From Pectinophora gossypiella (Eukaryota; Arthropoda; Insecta; Lepidoptera; Gelechiidae), in assembly GCF_024362695.1 (NCBI RefSeq), contig NC_065415.1, forward strand, positions 15,541,438-15,605,437: a DNA stretch of 64,000 nucleotides, written 5' to 3'. The position numbers and the translations under genes were made by a program. Numbering within the stretch: the stretch's first letter is position 1; each line of letters begins with the position of its first letter. The notes below the pieces were generated by a model, which did no database searches, was not told the DNA's origin, and saw only the letters and a list, made by a program, of their open reading frames with translations. Below are positions 43,695 through 55,496 of this stretch, in pieces.

Positions 43695-46600
43695 TCAAAA
43701 GGTATTACATTTTGTTTTTGTTAGATACAATACTAATTTCTTTTTTAATACTTTGCATTTTGGCGTGTCTTCAGTAATTGACAACCGTCTTCTCTTCGGC
43801 GTGTTACACTGGTATGCTACTGCTGGCGGCTCCACGAGCTCTTCAAGTTCGCAGTCGCGAAGCCGTTTATTTTTGTACACCTTTTTCGGTGTCAGTACTT
43901 TAAAAGTACCTGATGAACCTAAAAAGAAAAATAATATGTATTAATAAATAATGTCGTGAATCTTATTTTCTTGTCGTGGGTGGAATACCAGCCTAATCAA
44001 CCCTAGTGTCAGGGTTATGATTGAGTCGCCAAAGGCCCCAAAAGGTGAATGTAAAGCAAAGTTGTTGGAGGTAACATACCTAACATAAAGGAAGAAAAGG
44101 GCAATTATAACATTCATTAAAGTAGGTAGGTAACTAACGTATTAACGTAGCCATTTTATAAATATTAAATAAAATGTGTATGATAAGTGATTCCTAAAAG
44201 ATAGACATAGGTAGGTACTTATAAAATTCCACAATACATTATTTTGTTATATCTCAAAACCATTAGGCAGCTTTTTCGATGAAAGCTCCCACTAGTCTTG
44301 ATTTTTTTCGGACATAGATTGAACATCAGCGCTCAAAAAGTGGGACGCAAAGTTACTGTTAATATAGCGACGTGAGTGACAGTATTTCTCCGCGGTGCGC
44401 GATTAGGCGCCGAACTGGCAACATGCGAAGTGCGTGGTAAAAAGTTGCAAATATAGAAGCTCAAAGAAAAAAATATATAACACTTCTTATAAGTCATGAC
44501 ATTGGTGCTAATTCCTGTAAACACATCTAACTTTATTTTAAGTTATACCTGTCATTATTATTTTTTTTCTTTTGAGTTAGCCGCCAACAAACAGACGAGC
44601 GAATGGCGTGGGAGCTTTGTTTTATAATATTATTATAATGACAGATAGAATAAAAAAATAATAATGACAGATATAACTTAAAATAAAATTAAATAAAAAT
44701 AATGATTAGATTACTGACGTGTTAAAGGCAACCAGACGAGATATAGAATGTAAACAAAGTTTCAGAGGTTCAAAACATTTATATTTGAATAAATTATCAT
44801 AGAGTTCGAATTTTAATCGCTGTAGTCTGTACTAGACAAAGATGATTCGTCGGAAGAGTCCGAGTCAGCTGTGTTTATGATAAAACTATCTATCGTATTA
44901 TTAATCATGTTGTCAATACTGTGTTTAAATCAACAACTACTCACAATACTAGCAAAAAGCAAAAATAAAAGTAACAGAAACGGAATAATAAGAACAAAAA
45001 TCTAAGTAGGTAAATACGGGGACGAAAAAATATGTATCACTTCGAACGCAATCCAAACAGAAATGAACTTGTTCATAAAATGGCGGTCCAAATGTTGACA
45101 GCTGCGGTACCGACTGCTTTCCTGTACCTACCACGAAACACAACGACAGCTGTCGTTGATTAACTGACGCCATAACTGCGCGTACGAGTGATAAGGACAG
45201 AGATGATAATCCCTGGTTATCGCAATGTAACTCAGTAATGGTCCGTTTGTTTAGTTTTTTATCTCGTCTGGCTACGCTGCGGTATAGGTTTTGCGTTAAA
45301 GAGCCACAAACATAGTCGGTACCTACTTACTTAAGTAAGTGGAATGATAAGGCTTTATTACCTACATTAACTCGATTCATCTGCCACACACGATGCGTCA
45401 GGTCATCGTGTGTCCCAATGTAACCTACCTACCTACCTATAAAATGTATGACGAAATCGTGGGTCGCCCACCAATGAACTATTTATTATAACACTGCCCG
45501 ATCCCGATGTCCGAGCCCGCGATCTCGAGTAATCTCGCTCGACGCATCGCGTTTGGGTAGTTTAATAACCGCTATAATATATACCTATACGTATAAGCCC
45601 TGTAAGCGCGGTGCACTGTTTTGTACAAGATTGTAAACAACTACGTCTCAATTACGTGTGTCGAGCAACTATAGACTTTATGTCATTATAAAGATAAGAT
45701 CCATTCTGGCTTGTTGCGTTGCGCGAGGTCACGTGTTATTACGATTGTAGGTAGGCAGGTACCTACCTACTGGCTGAGTCGCGCAAACGCAAATGATAGG
45801 TCCGATGCGATGCGATGCGTAGTAGGTATGTAGGTAAATCTGCCTATATGTTTGTTACCTCTTCAGACTTAAACAAATGGTTACGTTATGGTAGGTTACA
45901 TTACCTACGCATCTACGACAATCGCCGTCTGCGTAAAGTTGAAAGCGAAAAGCTACTTTTTCTACCTATAGCTACCTAACTTACCTATTAGGGTATTAAG
46001 TAGGTATTATAGATAGTAGGTAGGTATCTTGGTATAGGTACAATAAAGTCGTAAATTTCTGTTTTCATAATATTTTACGTCTTTAATTATTTTAAACCCT
46101 ACAATTTATGTTAATACGGCTTTATTATAGTTTAGTTACTGAAAATGGTTCGGAATCGAGACGTCTATAGGCACCTATCGAACCTAACTATCATCACAGC
46201 CCGGACACTTCATACAAACAACCTATCCTCTACTTTAAACATTTAACTAGGTAGGTAGGTACCTACATTAACTTGTCTACATCTAAGTAGTAGGTAAGTT
46301 GTAATTAGCTAGGTACCTAACATTTCAAAAAACTCAAGGTCGGTAGGTATCATTCACGTAATAACTCACTATCACTATACTAAAACCCAATATTATGTAG
46401 ATATTCAAGCAATAGGTAGGTACCTAACCTACAATAAAAATTTGATTGTATTTGTATTAATTCAGTGGTAGTTAAGTACCTACCTACCCAATTGTAGGTA
46501 ATAACTTGACAAATTAATTGTGCTTACCTGGTGAGGAAGTGCTTGAGCGATTTTGAAGGTCTTGAGTCTGATATGGTTCTGGAACTGCACTTCTCTGGAG

Positions 46601-48412
46601 TCTTTTTCTATGACCATTCATTTTTTCATTTCGTACATACTTGATATTGAAATGGTCAATGCATAAATACCTTGACCGCAAATTTTCTGCAGGCAAGTGG
46701 GCAATGTTCATATTACCTACAAGAAAAGAATATAATGTTCAATAAAACATAAATAGCCTATAGATGTTCCACTGCTGGATCGTCTCTACCCTCTACCCTC
46801 AAATAACAGGAGGTAATCGTTTTGGTGGTAGCCCGGACCAACTATATAATTTCTGAAGCAAAGCTTACTCTTACTTTTTCGGACAAATAAGTGACTTAGT
46901 CCGCAATGTCATAACTAAACAAAGATTAATGGTTGGATCTTGGTAGTGGTTGCCTGGAAGAAATTGCTTAAACAGGCCTCCCATTTGTACTGTAGTAGGT
47001 ATGTTGCATAAATTTTTGTATGTTCTAACTGTTTGTGATCATTAAAAATATTTGATTTGTGATGAATAATCTCACAAAGTAATTTTGATAATATCAGGAA
47101 CAGTATCCGGACCTCCAGATCATAAGCCTAATGTTCTAATCAATAATACACAGAGGCAGAATCCACTAAAACAGCAACTTTTGACATGTCTTATTAAGTT
47201 CTTGTAGTTACCTACCTATACATAATGTATGTATAGATTGGTACCTGCTGAAAGGTGGTCAGGCGTGAGCGAGACCAAGATACTAGGTATACCTCATTTG
47301 GGTTCCTGGCTAATGTACACAGTCCCGATGTGTGAAATTGGTATAAAACTGTAGGTTTGGTAGATAGTAATTTATCTTAGGTATCTTTTAAGACTGTATA
47401 AGAAGAAATAAATTAATGTTTTATTTTTATTTATTTTCAACTTAAATTAAAAGTAAATGTGTAAGTAGATATCTGGGGGGTCAAAATGGCTACATCAAAG
47501 CAATTCATCTAAGAAAGCAATATTGCTATTTGACATTTGTTTGCATCGCACACTTACTTTTATATGCACAAATGTGAAACTGCAATATTGCTTACTTAGA
47601 TGAATTGCTTCAATGTGGGTATTTTAACCGCCCTGGTCTATAAACTGTTCAATAAAACAGTCCAAAATTCAGAAATAATTATGTACTTGATTGACTTTTT
47701 TTAACTTTTGTCCCTTTTATTCCACAGTTCACTTGGAAATATGTGTAATTATGTATGTGTAACTTGGAAATAATAATGCATCGCATACAGTATTGGCATA
47801 TAGTAGGTACCTACTTTACAAGTTTTTGACTATTCCAGTGCTTTAGTAGTTATAGCAATTGGTTCAGAATCTGGAGGCCCTGAGTTCCCAGTAAGAATAT
47901 GTTAAAAATCACTAATTAAGATTTTCAAGTTTGATTAGTATATCTATATGCCATGCTAAATTACCCAATTGTACAAAAGTTAATAATTCCAAATTGACAT
48001 TGAGCACAATACCTAATTATATTATGTTCTTCAGACAGAAAAAACTGTTCTACTGCTCTAAACTGTTGATCTCAGCTTGATTTTAAGTATTACATTAATT
48101 ATGGTAAACTAAATGGTGACAAATGATAAACCGATTATCGAAATAATAGTCTAGCAAATAGGGGGAGTGGCAATAACTTTACCACCATGTTAAGTAGGTA
48201 TTTCTTTTTATTTTATTCCAGTCTTGATTGTCATTGATTCTTTCAAATTGTTTGTTTAATATTAAAAATAAATAAAAGTAAACATTTAACTACTTACCGC
48301 AATTCTCAAGCCATACTTTTAGGCGGTTGACGTCATTCCACGGAAAACGGAACATTGACTTCTGTTCCGAAGAATTTGTACAATTATAATAAGAACAATT
48401 GTCTGCAGGCAT
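43695..48412 (-). CDS. THAP-domain zinc-finger protein, three coding exons
   Basis: Exons on the minus strand: 48412-48298, 46716-46528, 43918-43695. Donors are GCG|GTAAG and CAG|GTAAGC. Acceptors are TTCTTGTAG|GT and TTTTTAG|GT. Both introns are phase 1 and join in frame to give 175 residues. Residues 1-86 form a THAP domain: zinc ligands C6 and C11 (CSYYNC), C57 and H60 (CIDHF); conserved FPW near 23-25, W34, N37-C38; and an AVPEPY box at 82-87 equivalent to the AVPTIF signature. THAP domains bind DNA through this C2CH finger. The tail is basic (PKRRRLSI, KCKVLKKKL), consistent with a nuclear location. It is short for a P-element transposase, so a host regulator or a remnant are both possible, and downstream exons cannot be excluded. 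Introns of 1.6 and 2.6 kb are rich in GGTA/TACC repeats. Confidence 0.75.
43965..44045 (-). repeat. SINE1 tail scrap
   Basis: TCAACCCTAGTGTCAGGGTTATGATTGAG reversed tail, in THAP intron 2. Confidence 0.65.
44050..46510. other. THAP intron 2, GGTA/TACC-rich
   Basis: Many GTAGGTAGGTACC runs, inverted AATAATGACAGATA pairs near 44540-44700, and a CpG-rich patch at 45490-45560. No exon could be supported. Confidence 0.45.
47470..47640. repeat. AAGCAATATTGC palindromic MITE
   Basis: GGTCAAAATGGCTACATCAAAGCAATTCATC is mirrored by GATGAATTGCTTCAATGTGG. Lies in THAP intron 1. Confidence 0.8.
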
Positions 48413-48586
48413 TTTTTATAACCACTGTTCCTGTGTCGCTACGTGAAAGCAGGTTTCATGAAGCCAAATCAAAGTCCGATTTCAGTCCAGGGTCAGTTTG
48501 TAAATCACAATACACAAAACGTAGAAGGCGCGTTCGACTCGGAATTCAAACGAACGAAAACAAACATTTTCAAACATAGGTAGGTT

Positions 48587-49263
48587 CAGTGTTGCCAACT
48601 TTATTTTCACCAGACCACCAAATGCGGCCGTGCAAACCACCAGAAACCACTAAAACTGAGCGGTCTCTCGAACCACCAGAATTTCACTAGATAAAATACA
48701 TACATAAACTCACACCTACTTCCCACCGGGGTAAGCAGAGACTATAGAATCACTAGACAACCCAAAGCCGAATCAGTGCAATCAGATCGTGGGATGTTTT
48801 TCCCCCTCTTTAGCGCCGCGTCGTAGGTAAAGACGTGCTAGAGACAGGGTAAATTATTCAATTATTATTAATAATGATTCCTTAATAATATGCCATATAA
48901 TTTGCACTTAGCAACTGGATCACCAGTGCTTTCGACTATTTGCAACCAATCCCTTAAAACTGGGTCACGTAACCAACAATCACGAAACTTTTGGGTGTAC
49001 TGTGGCTTAGGCATCTTGATCTTACTCAATCTGAAACTTATTGTATGTATTATGTACTAATAAATAAACTATATTGGTTCTTTCGCTCAAGTAACTCATA
49101 AACCATATTCGGTTGTGTTAGTGGTTAAATTCGTCACTTACCGCTAACTGGAAGGACTCTAATCCACTAAAAAATCCACTAGCCACTAAAACTAATATTT
49201 TTCGCCGAACCACATGTCTAAACCACCAGATCTAGTGGAAAATCCACTAAATTGGCAACACTG
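48587..49263 (-). mobile_element. hAT-type element, 677 bp, with perfect 8 bp target duplication
   Basis: Ends CAGTGTTGCCAA... and ...TTGGCAACACTG form inverted termini. Both sides carry GGTAGGTT (48579-48586 and 49264-49271), an exact 8 bp duplication as expected for hAT elements. It lies about 175 bp upstream of the THAP start codon, so it is in that gene's promoter or 5'UTR. The interior is rich in ACCACCA/ACCACTAA motifs, holds a short zinc-finger-like ORF (48868-49014, minus) and a LINE scrap near 48690-48750. Confidence 0.82.
48868..49014 (-). pseudogene. BED/hAT-like N-terminal zinc-finger stub ORF
   Basis: A 48-residue frame starting MPKPQYTQKFRDCWLRDP and ending KCKLYGILLRNHY. The pattern (Tyr-Thr-x-Lys-Phe, Trp, D-W-L, then CKxxxxxLRxHY) resembles the start of the zinc-finger module found in insect hAT-related and ZMYM-like proteins. 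Here the second Cys of the expected CxxC is Tyr and the frame stops before the His ligands, so it should not bind zinc. It lies entirely inside the 48587-49263 element and is probably residual transposon coding sequence. Confidence 0.5.
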
Positions 49264-49269
49264 GGTAGG

Positions 49270-50430
49270 TTATTTGAAAGTTGCGTTTTTTTTGTTCTCA
49301 AATTTAGTTTCTAATGATATCTGTAGGTGGTTATATTATTTTTAAAATTTGATATTGTATCTCCCATAATTATTACAACGGTATTACAACTAAACATTTA
49401 ATAAATTCAATAAAAATGTATTTTGCAAATAAACACAAACTTTTAAAAACGTAATATTTTATTATCTGTGGCAAAGCTAGATCGATGTTGCAATAATTAA
49501 CGATAGATGGCGCAACTTTAAGCGAGCTTCTTACACACAATTATAGATGGCGTTAATAAAAACGAGACCGTTCAACCCCTCAACAAGCTCCATACTCGAC
49601 GTAGTTCCGACGTAAATCCGCTAGAGTAACCACTAAATTTAAAAATATAAAAATCTCCATTAAATGCCAATATCTTTGATTAACTTTTGGTTGGAGTAGA
49701 ACTTTTACATTATAAAACATAATTTTAGTGACTATTTATCGATTATTGGCTTTTAAAGAAACTTTAATTACAAATCGGTACTATTAGCGTCATCTATTGA
49801 AATTTTTTTGAACAATGTTTCCTAATGTTCGCGATGAGAACCCATGATTTGAAGTATATATGTTATATGGGTAATTACATAATTACGACATGTGATTATT
49901 TACACATTAAAATAATAACCAAATAGGCTTATGACCACACAATTTAATATGGTTCAATAAATTATTTATTCAGTTGTGATCAAAATACTCTCATTTTACG
50001 TGTGACCGTTTTTCATTGTGACCCTTACCCTAAGTTACACTAAGTTACCCTAAGTTAGTGTACTAATACACTAACTTTAATTTCAACTTGACACATCTAC
50101 GCGTTTTCGAGAAAACGGTTCTTGAGAGACAGACGGACAAGAAAGTGTTCCTATAAAGGTTCCGTTTTTTTTAAGGTACGTTTCAGATCGGAACCATAAA
50201 AAAACTAAAAAAAAGTAAGAAAAAAGGTAAATAAAGTTAAGGGGGTATAAATGGGGCACATCGACACTGAAAAAAACTGGACTGGAAAAATAGCATTTGT
50301 GAATTAATGTAATTATAAAATCTATGCGAACAAAATCACGAGTTATAACCAGTTATATTTCAAATGATGGAAACTATTATTTCTTAATACATTTTTGATA
50401 AGGTACAAGATAACAATGGTCATTTAATTA
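49270..50430. other. AT-rich intergenic, nothing recognised
   Basis: Includes two ATAGATGGCG(C/T) motifs near 49505 and 49545. No gene. Confidence 0.45.
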
Positions 50431-50438
50431 ATAACAGT

Positions 50439-50519
50439 TATAATAAGTTTAAAATGCGGACGGAAAAATATTTTGTTTATTTGTTTGTTTTATTTTGAAG
50501 TGATAAGACATTTGTTACG
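50439..50519 (+). promoter_or_regulatory. candidate promoter and untranslated exon 1 of the 51.5 kb peptide gene
   Basis: A TATA-like TATAATAAG at 50439 is followed, about 80 bases on, by a good donor (ATTTGTTACG|GTAAGGAAAG, exon end 50519). A start site near 50470 gives an exon of about 50 bases, the same size and donor type as the first exons at 27.8, 56.05 and 61.45 kb. The TATA match is weaker than in those cases, so this assignment is tentative. The implied intron is about 940 bp. Confidence 0.35.
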
Positions 50520-50634
50520 GTAAGGAAAGAAATAATTACATTTTTGATAGAGACAGTTTTAACCTTAAACATTATACGAGGAATACTTGATGTCAGAGAT
50601 GGATGAGAAAGAAAAAATATGTTTGTTATCTTAA

Positions 50635-51150
50635 TATATCTAGCCTTCAATATCCCACTGCTGGGCCTTCCCTTCCTCTTTCCATTTTTCGCGGTCCTGT
50701 GCGTACTCCGGCCAGTCCCTCCGGCAAGCGTCCAAGTCGTCACGCCATCTCTTTCGAGGTCTACCACGACACCTGTACCCGTCATGAGGCACCCAATGCG
50801 TGACGATCCGTGCCCACCGCTCAAGGTGTATGCGACAAACATGTCAGGCCCAATCCCATTTGAGTCTGGCGGCCATTAAATATGCAGTACTTACCAACAT
50901 TAAACATCCTTAAAAATCATTTAAGGAAACTTTTCTACTTTTACTTAATCTTATCTTATCTTATTTAGCCTATACGATCCCACTGCTGGGCAAAGGCCTC
51001 CCCTTGATTTTTCCACTCCTCTCGACTTTGCGCGATCTCCGGCCAATCCTTGCGATAAGCATTGAGGTCGTCACACCATCTTTTACGCGGTCTGCCTCGA
51101 CTTCTAAGCCCGCCCTGAGGTATCCAGTGAGTAACGACTCACTCGACTCG
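50635..51150. repeat. two fragments of the CCCACTGCTGGGC retroposon, in the 51.5 kb intron
   Basis: 50645-50875 (CGGTCCTGTGCGTACTCCGG, CGCCATCTCTTTCGAGGTC) and 50965-51145, a diverged copy. The inverse is at 53405-53615. Confidence 0.65.
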
Positions 51151-51295
51151 ACTTTTACTTAAATTCGTTCATTTCTTTATCATTCTTTATCATCTATGCT
51201 TTGTCAATAAAAAAAAACAATATCGTAATTTTTTTTTAAAGTAGCTTAGACTTATAAAAATATTTATGATTCGGGTGTAAATGGTAATTAATGTC

Positions 51296-51415
51296 CTAAC
51301 CAAAGTAGGAATCACAAAGAGTTTTTTTATGTGACATTTCCCCACCGGGATTCGAACCCTGGACCTCCGGATCGTGAGCCTACCCACTGGACCACGGATG
51401 CCGTTTTCAACCCTG
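51296..51415 (-). repeat. SINE1 head in the intron of the 51.5 kb gene
   Basis: B box GGTTCGAATCCCGG (minus) and A-box region CGTGGTCCAGTGGG. Confidence 0.75.
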
Positions 51416-51459
51416 AAATAAAAATATAACCTGATTTTAAACATAACCACCTTCCTCAG

Positions 51460-51690
51460 ATGAAAGTCTTCGTTTTCTTCGCGATCCTGTTTGCAGCAGT
51501 CATAGCTGAAGAATCAAGGCCGGATATGGAATGGAGAGCGGAGTATGGCAAATATCCGGTTGACACGATTGTACCGTTGGCGTACGCGCCGTACAAGTAT
51601 TACCCGGCTGCGTACGTCGCGCCTGCGCGGTACCGGATTTATGACCCTGAGGAATTCTACCGCATATACGGATACTACCCTGAACACTGA
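51460..51690 (+). CDS. small secreted Tyr/Pro-rich peptide, family member 1
   Basis: A 76-residue protein. Residues 1-16 are a clear signal peptide: MKV, then a hydrophobic run rich in Phe, Ala, Ile and Val, with cleavage likely after ...VIA or one residue later. The remainder is about 60 residues, with about 13 Tyr plus many Pro, Ala and Arg, in short motifs such as YAPYKYYPAAY and FYRIYGYYPEH. There is no Cys, so no disulfide-stabilised fold. The start is fixed by a splice acceptor (CTTCCTCAG) ending directly at the ATG, the layout shared with the copies at 39.8, 56.9 and 61.0 kb. A polyadenylation signal AATAAA follows near 51783. The intron holds a minus-strand SINE (about 51296-51415). 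A probable first exon ends at 50519. Function unknown: a secreted structural, cuticle- or silk-associated, neuropeptide-like or defence peptide would all fit. I recognise no named family. Confidence 0.8.
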   Translation: MKVFVFFAILFAAVIAEESRPDMEWRAEYGKYPVDTIVPLAYAPYKYYPAAYVAPARYRIYDPEEFYRIYGYYPEH

Positions 51691-51923
51691 TTCAGATTTC
51701 AGACTTGTCGACAAATCGGCAGTTTTTTATACTGATTAGTTACGGACATTTGGTACCTATCTAATTTTAGAATGTGTCCATAAATAAAAGCTTTTAACTT
51801 TATTGTATTTCTATTTTTTTTTATATTTATAACATAGAATATCATCATGCCCTCTCCACCTACCCCATTGGGATACAGGATACATTACGTTGGGATAAAC
51901 TTCTGTTTATAGTAGTATACTTG

Positions 51924-52130
51924 TATACAGGGTGTTAGTGACACGGTAACGAATACTGAGAGGGATGATTCAGACTATTCTGAGTTGATATCAAGTGGAA
52001 TTTTCCGACCCAATTTTTTTATCAATTCCATATTTTTGTGATGGAAAATTTCATTTGATATATTTTAACTCAGAATAGTGAGTTGAATCATCCCTTAAAA
52101 TTTTCGTTGCAATGTCACTAACACCTTGCA
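51924..52130. repeat. TATACAGG-family palindromic MITE
   Basis: TATACAGGGTGTTAGTGACA is mirrored by TGTCACTAACACCTTGCA. Inner arms TGAGTTGATATCAAGTGG and CATTTGATATATTTTAACTC. Confidence 0.8.
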
Positions 52131-52339
52131 TGCAGCCACCCTTCGCCAGCTATGTTTAAGTCCCATGTAATAGACAAAACCTAAAAACCATGTCATATCA
52201 ATTATCTATGATCAAAATATTATGCAAACTCATGAAATCGAATTCAGTGGCTTAAAACCCGTGCCGGGATCATTCGTCCCCCACCACCAAACATTCAACC
52301 ATTTCATTCTTTTAATCATTCATATTATGATGCAGGTTA

Positions 52340-52635
52340 TGGTGCAAGGTTAGGGATGTGGTAAAAGTAATTGCCGAACGCAAGTGGAGATGGGCGGGAC
52401 ACATTGCTCGAATGAGCAAGGAAAGATGGACCCGGAGATTGTTAGAGTGGCGCCCACGAGCATTCACAAGACCGAGAGGAAGACCACCAATGAGATGGAA
52501 GGACGACATTGTGCGGCACGCAGGATATGCTGGATGTCGATAGCCTAGGATCGTCGGAAATGGAAAAACATGGAAGAGGCTTACGTCCAAAATTGGATAT
52601 AAATTTAGGCTGATATAGATAGATAGATAGATTAT
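52340..52635 (+). pseudogene. LINE C-terminal fragment ending in (AGAT)n
   Basis: Reads ERKWRWAGHIARMSKERWTR, then RPRGRPPMRWKDDIVRHAG, the KWRWAGHxAR...RPRGRPPxRWxDD tail of RTE-type reverse transcriptases. Followed by (AGAT)n at 52616-52632. Confidence 0.75.
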
Positions 52636-53049
52636 GATGCAGAATAAGGAAAGTGATGAGTATGAATGTGGATGGATATCGGGGTACGAGACGACCCAAG
52701 AAAGTGTAGCTGGAGTGCGTGAAGAAGGATAATATTTGTGTATGAAATGTGTGAGTATTGTTAGGAAGAACAGAGATTGTGATGTGTCAGTTGACTAATA
52801 CATCACTATGTTAATGAACGTCACTACACAGCGCATTTAATCAGAATAATAATGTTTGAAAGACATAATTGTGCCTGGGTGTAATAAAAAGGGATGCATA
52901 TGTCTGTTATCCATGATATTTTGGGAAACATAGATTGGAAAGTCCTTCCTTTTCAAATTGCACTATTGTAAATCGTAGCATGAAGTACGTAGGAGTGCCC
53001 CAAAACGTTTAACGATATGAGCAACTAAAATTATAAATATTATTAACTT

Positions 53050-53330
53050 GATTGATATTATAATCGATGAATCAATATAATTGTACAATTTTCCATAACG
53101 ATAGTATTGATTAGGTACTTAAATACTTTTAATCGACTATTCGCATTCTTATTACACCACATAGCATGGACACCGACTATATTAACGATATGGCCAAACG
53201 TTGATTCAAATATCATTAAACGTTGACGTTTCAACGATATGGTCAACTTAAGTTGACTATTGAAATGGTCGAACACATCTTGAAATGATCATTTCTAAGA
53301 TCTGGCCACGACATGTACATAATATTGTTT
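53050..53330. repeat. GGCCAAACGTTGATT MITE (pair with 40.0-40.6 kb)
   Basis: Internal palindromes around ACGTTGACGTTTCAACG and CAACTTAAGTTGA. Confidence 0.65.
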
Positions 53331-53404
53331 TCTTGCCATAGAGCTCAAGATGATTCTGTAGAGTTGTAAATATTCCTTGGTGTAAGTAAATAAATATTAT
53401 ATTT

Positions 53405-53620
53405 GCCGGAAATGTTTGTCGCATGCGCGGTGGGCGCGGATCGTGGCACATTGAGTGCCTCATGACGGGTACAGGCGTCGTGGTAGACCTCAAAAGAGAT
53501 GGCGTGACAACTTGGGCGCTTGCCGGAGGGACTGGCCAGAGTGCGCACAGGATCGCAATAAATGGACAAAGGAAGGGAGGCCTTTGCCCAGCAGTGGGAT
53601 GTTGTAGGCTACATTACATT
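53405..53620 (+). repeat. retroposon fragment (inverse of 50.65-50.87 kb)
   Basis: GGCCTTTGCCCAGCAGTGGG tail and GAGATGGCGTGACAACTTGG. Confidence 0.65.
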
Positions 53621-53674
53621 TTATTTGGTTAATTAATAAGGATTCAATAACCCTTGACGACACTGCACTATGGG

Positions 53675-53835
53675 GTTAAAAAGGCCACATCAAAGCAATT
53701 CATCTAGAAAAGCAATATTGCAGTTGGATATTTGCGCATAAAAAAGTAAGTGCTTAATGCAAATAAATGTGAAATAGCAATATTGCTTTTTTAAATGAAT
53801 TGCTTTGTTGTGGCCTTTTTAAATCCCCTGAACAG
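53675..53835. repeat. AAGCAATATTGC palindromic MITE
   Basis: The third copy. Arms CACATCAAAGCAATTCATC and GAATTGCTTTGTTGTGG. Confidence 0.8.
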
Positions 53836-54204
53836 TTAAATTAACAACTCAATGGTGCGACTACACTACGCAGTATTATTCTATACCTGAAGACAACGAA
53901 ACGATAGTAAGTTATGTATGCAAGAGAGACATCGCTTCAGAAACTTGCAGTAAAATGCACATTCACCGCAGCTGCGCAACTTCTGAAACGTATAAATGTT
54001 TTCCTTCAACTGAAATTGCAAAGGAAAGTTTTTGAGAGCTTTCTGTAGTAGACGCATTCTTAAACATTAGCACACTTGTTTTTAACCGACTTGAAAAAGA
54101 GGTTTTTATCTTGCCTGTTTTTGTCGCACTTGTATAAATGATATTTAAATAAAAGAGCCGGAAATAATGTCCGGGCATTATAAATAATATTCAGTTCTAT
54201 CGGG

Positions 54205-54480
54205 CGAATTGATTAATAGGCTAGTTTCCAACTAGTCAAATCAGTTACTTTTTACTAAACGTCAAAACACGAAATTACTATAGAATTTGTTTGAAAAAGC
54301 ACTTTGTGACGTCATAGAAAAACGTGATAAATTGTCGGACTTATTATTACGTTTTTCTTGTTTAAAATTCAAAAATGAGTAAAATTGAAAAAAGAAAACG
54401 TTTTTCGTTACTTTTAGATGTGTCTTTATTTAGTAATCAGAATTTAATAATTTATCTTGAACCTAGTACACGACCCAATT
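54205..54480 (-). repeat. MITE with TGACGTCA, copy 2
   Basis: The reverse complement of 29140-29415, with extra inner sequence that also matches the palindrome spacer at 35390-35472. Confidence 0.75.
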
Positions 54481-54649
54481 GGCTGCTTGACAGTTGTCAT
54501 GACAAAATATGAAATATGTCGGATATGATAGTTTATCATTTAACGATAATTATCCAATAGTTATTTTTTATTTAGATCATTTCTAAATAAAATATTATAT
54601 TTTCACAAAATAAGATTTCGTTTTTTATCTGTGTATTACAATACCCGAA

Positions 54650-54850
54650 ACACGGGCGGCCATGATTGAGCTCCGTCTGACGTCACATTTCACAAAATAA
54701 ACAAAAGCAGTCTATCAAGTTTCAAGTGATACTGTTTAACAGTTTCGTTTGTTGTACTATGACGTCACTGGGCAACATGTCATGTGACCAACCGTTTCCG
54801 GCGCAAAATTTAAAATAATTGAAGGTAAATGTGTTTTGTTTTTCTATTAA
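54650..54850 (+). repeat. MITE with two TGACGTCA sites
   Basis: CRE palindromes at 54678 and 54760. Matches 735-815 in inverse. Confidence 0.65.
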
Positions 54851-55496
54851 ATAAAACAAATCTTATGATTTACATTAATGGCACGGTAAATGTTAAAAAA
54901 CAAAACATGTCATAACGTGCTCAGCGCATTATACGTTGTGTTTTTTTTTTTCAAAATAATGTAAGTAAGTTGGTATTTGTTTGTACTTATTACGTACCTG
55001 ATTTGTGTAATAGTTAATTAAAGTAAATAATTAAGAATTACTCATTGTTTTATTCCTAAAACCAACATCTACCAGCTGACAGTGGTAAAACCTAGCATAT
55101 ACTGAATTCGAATGGTGAAAGTTCGAAAAAATCGTCGTATTTTAAGAAATACTTACATTTACCAACTCATGTCAGTAAACCCTAAGACTTACACTTAAAT
55201 CTTAAGATTTACCATAGTTCGAGCTTTTACAGTAACATATATGTATACAATTATACATGTAGAAAAGTGAGTAGAACGAAATGTAAGATTGATAGAAAAA
55301 AGAAGACAAAGGATAATGAACGACGATTTGGTTGTTTATGGTATGAATTTAGAATGGTTGATGAATGGGACGAAAGGAAGTAAAAAAAAGATGCCTGTGG
55401 GTTATTTTATTCAATAGGGGACGGGCGGTTTCAAGGTGCATATTTTGTAAAAAATAAGGAGTGAAGAACAATGAAATATTCCTTTTAATTCTATGT

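Noticed and set aside
44817..44940. Minus-strand frame ending in an acidic Ser-rich tail (ADSDSSDESSLSSTDYSD) as an alternative THAP exon
   Set aside because: The nearest acceptor gives the wrong phase for the THAP exon 2 donor and has a poor pyrimidine tract.
44949..45173. 74-residue minus-strand frame starting MASVNQRQLSL as a gene
   Set aside because: No partner exon in phase, no domain; it lies within THAP intron 2.
50477..50842. 121-residue minus-strand frame
   Set aside because: It spans a retroposon fragment and intron sequence; no start context or domain.
52312..52699. Minus-strand frames of 85-92 residues
   Set aside because: They are antisense shadows of the LINE C-terminal fragment on the plus strand.
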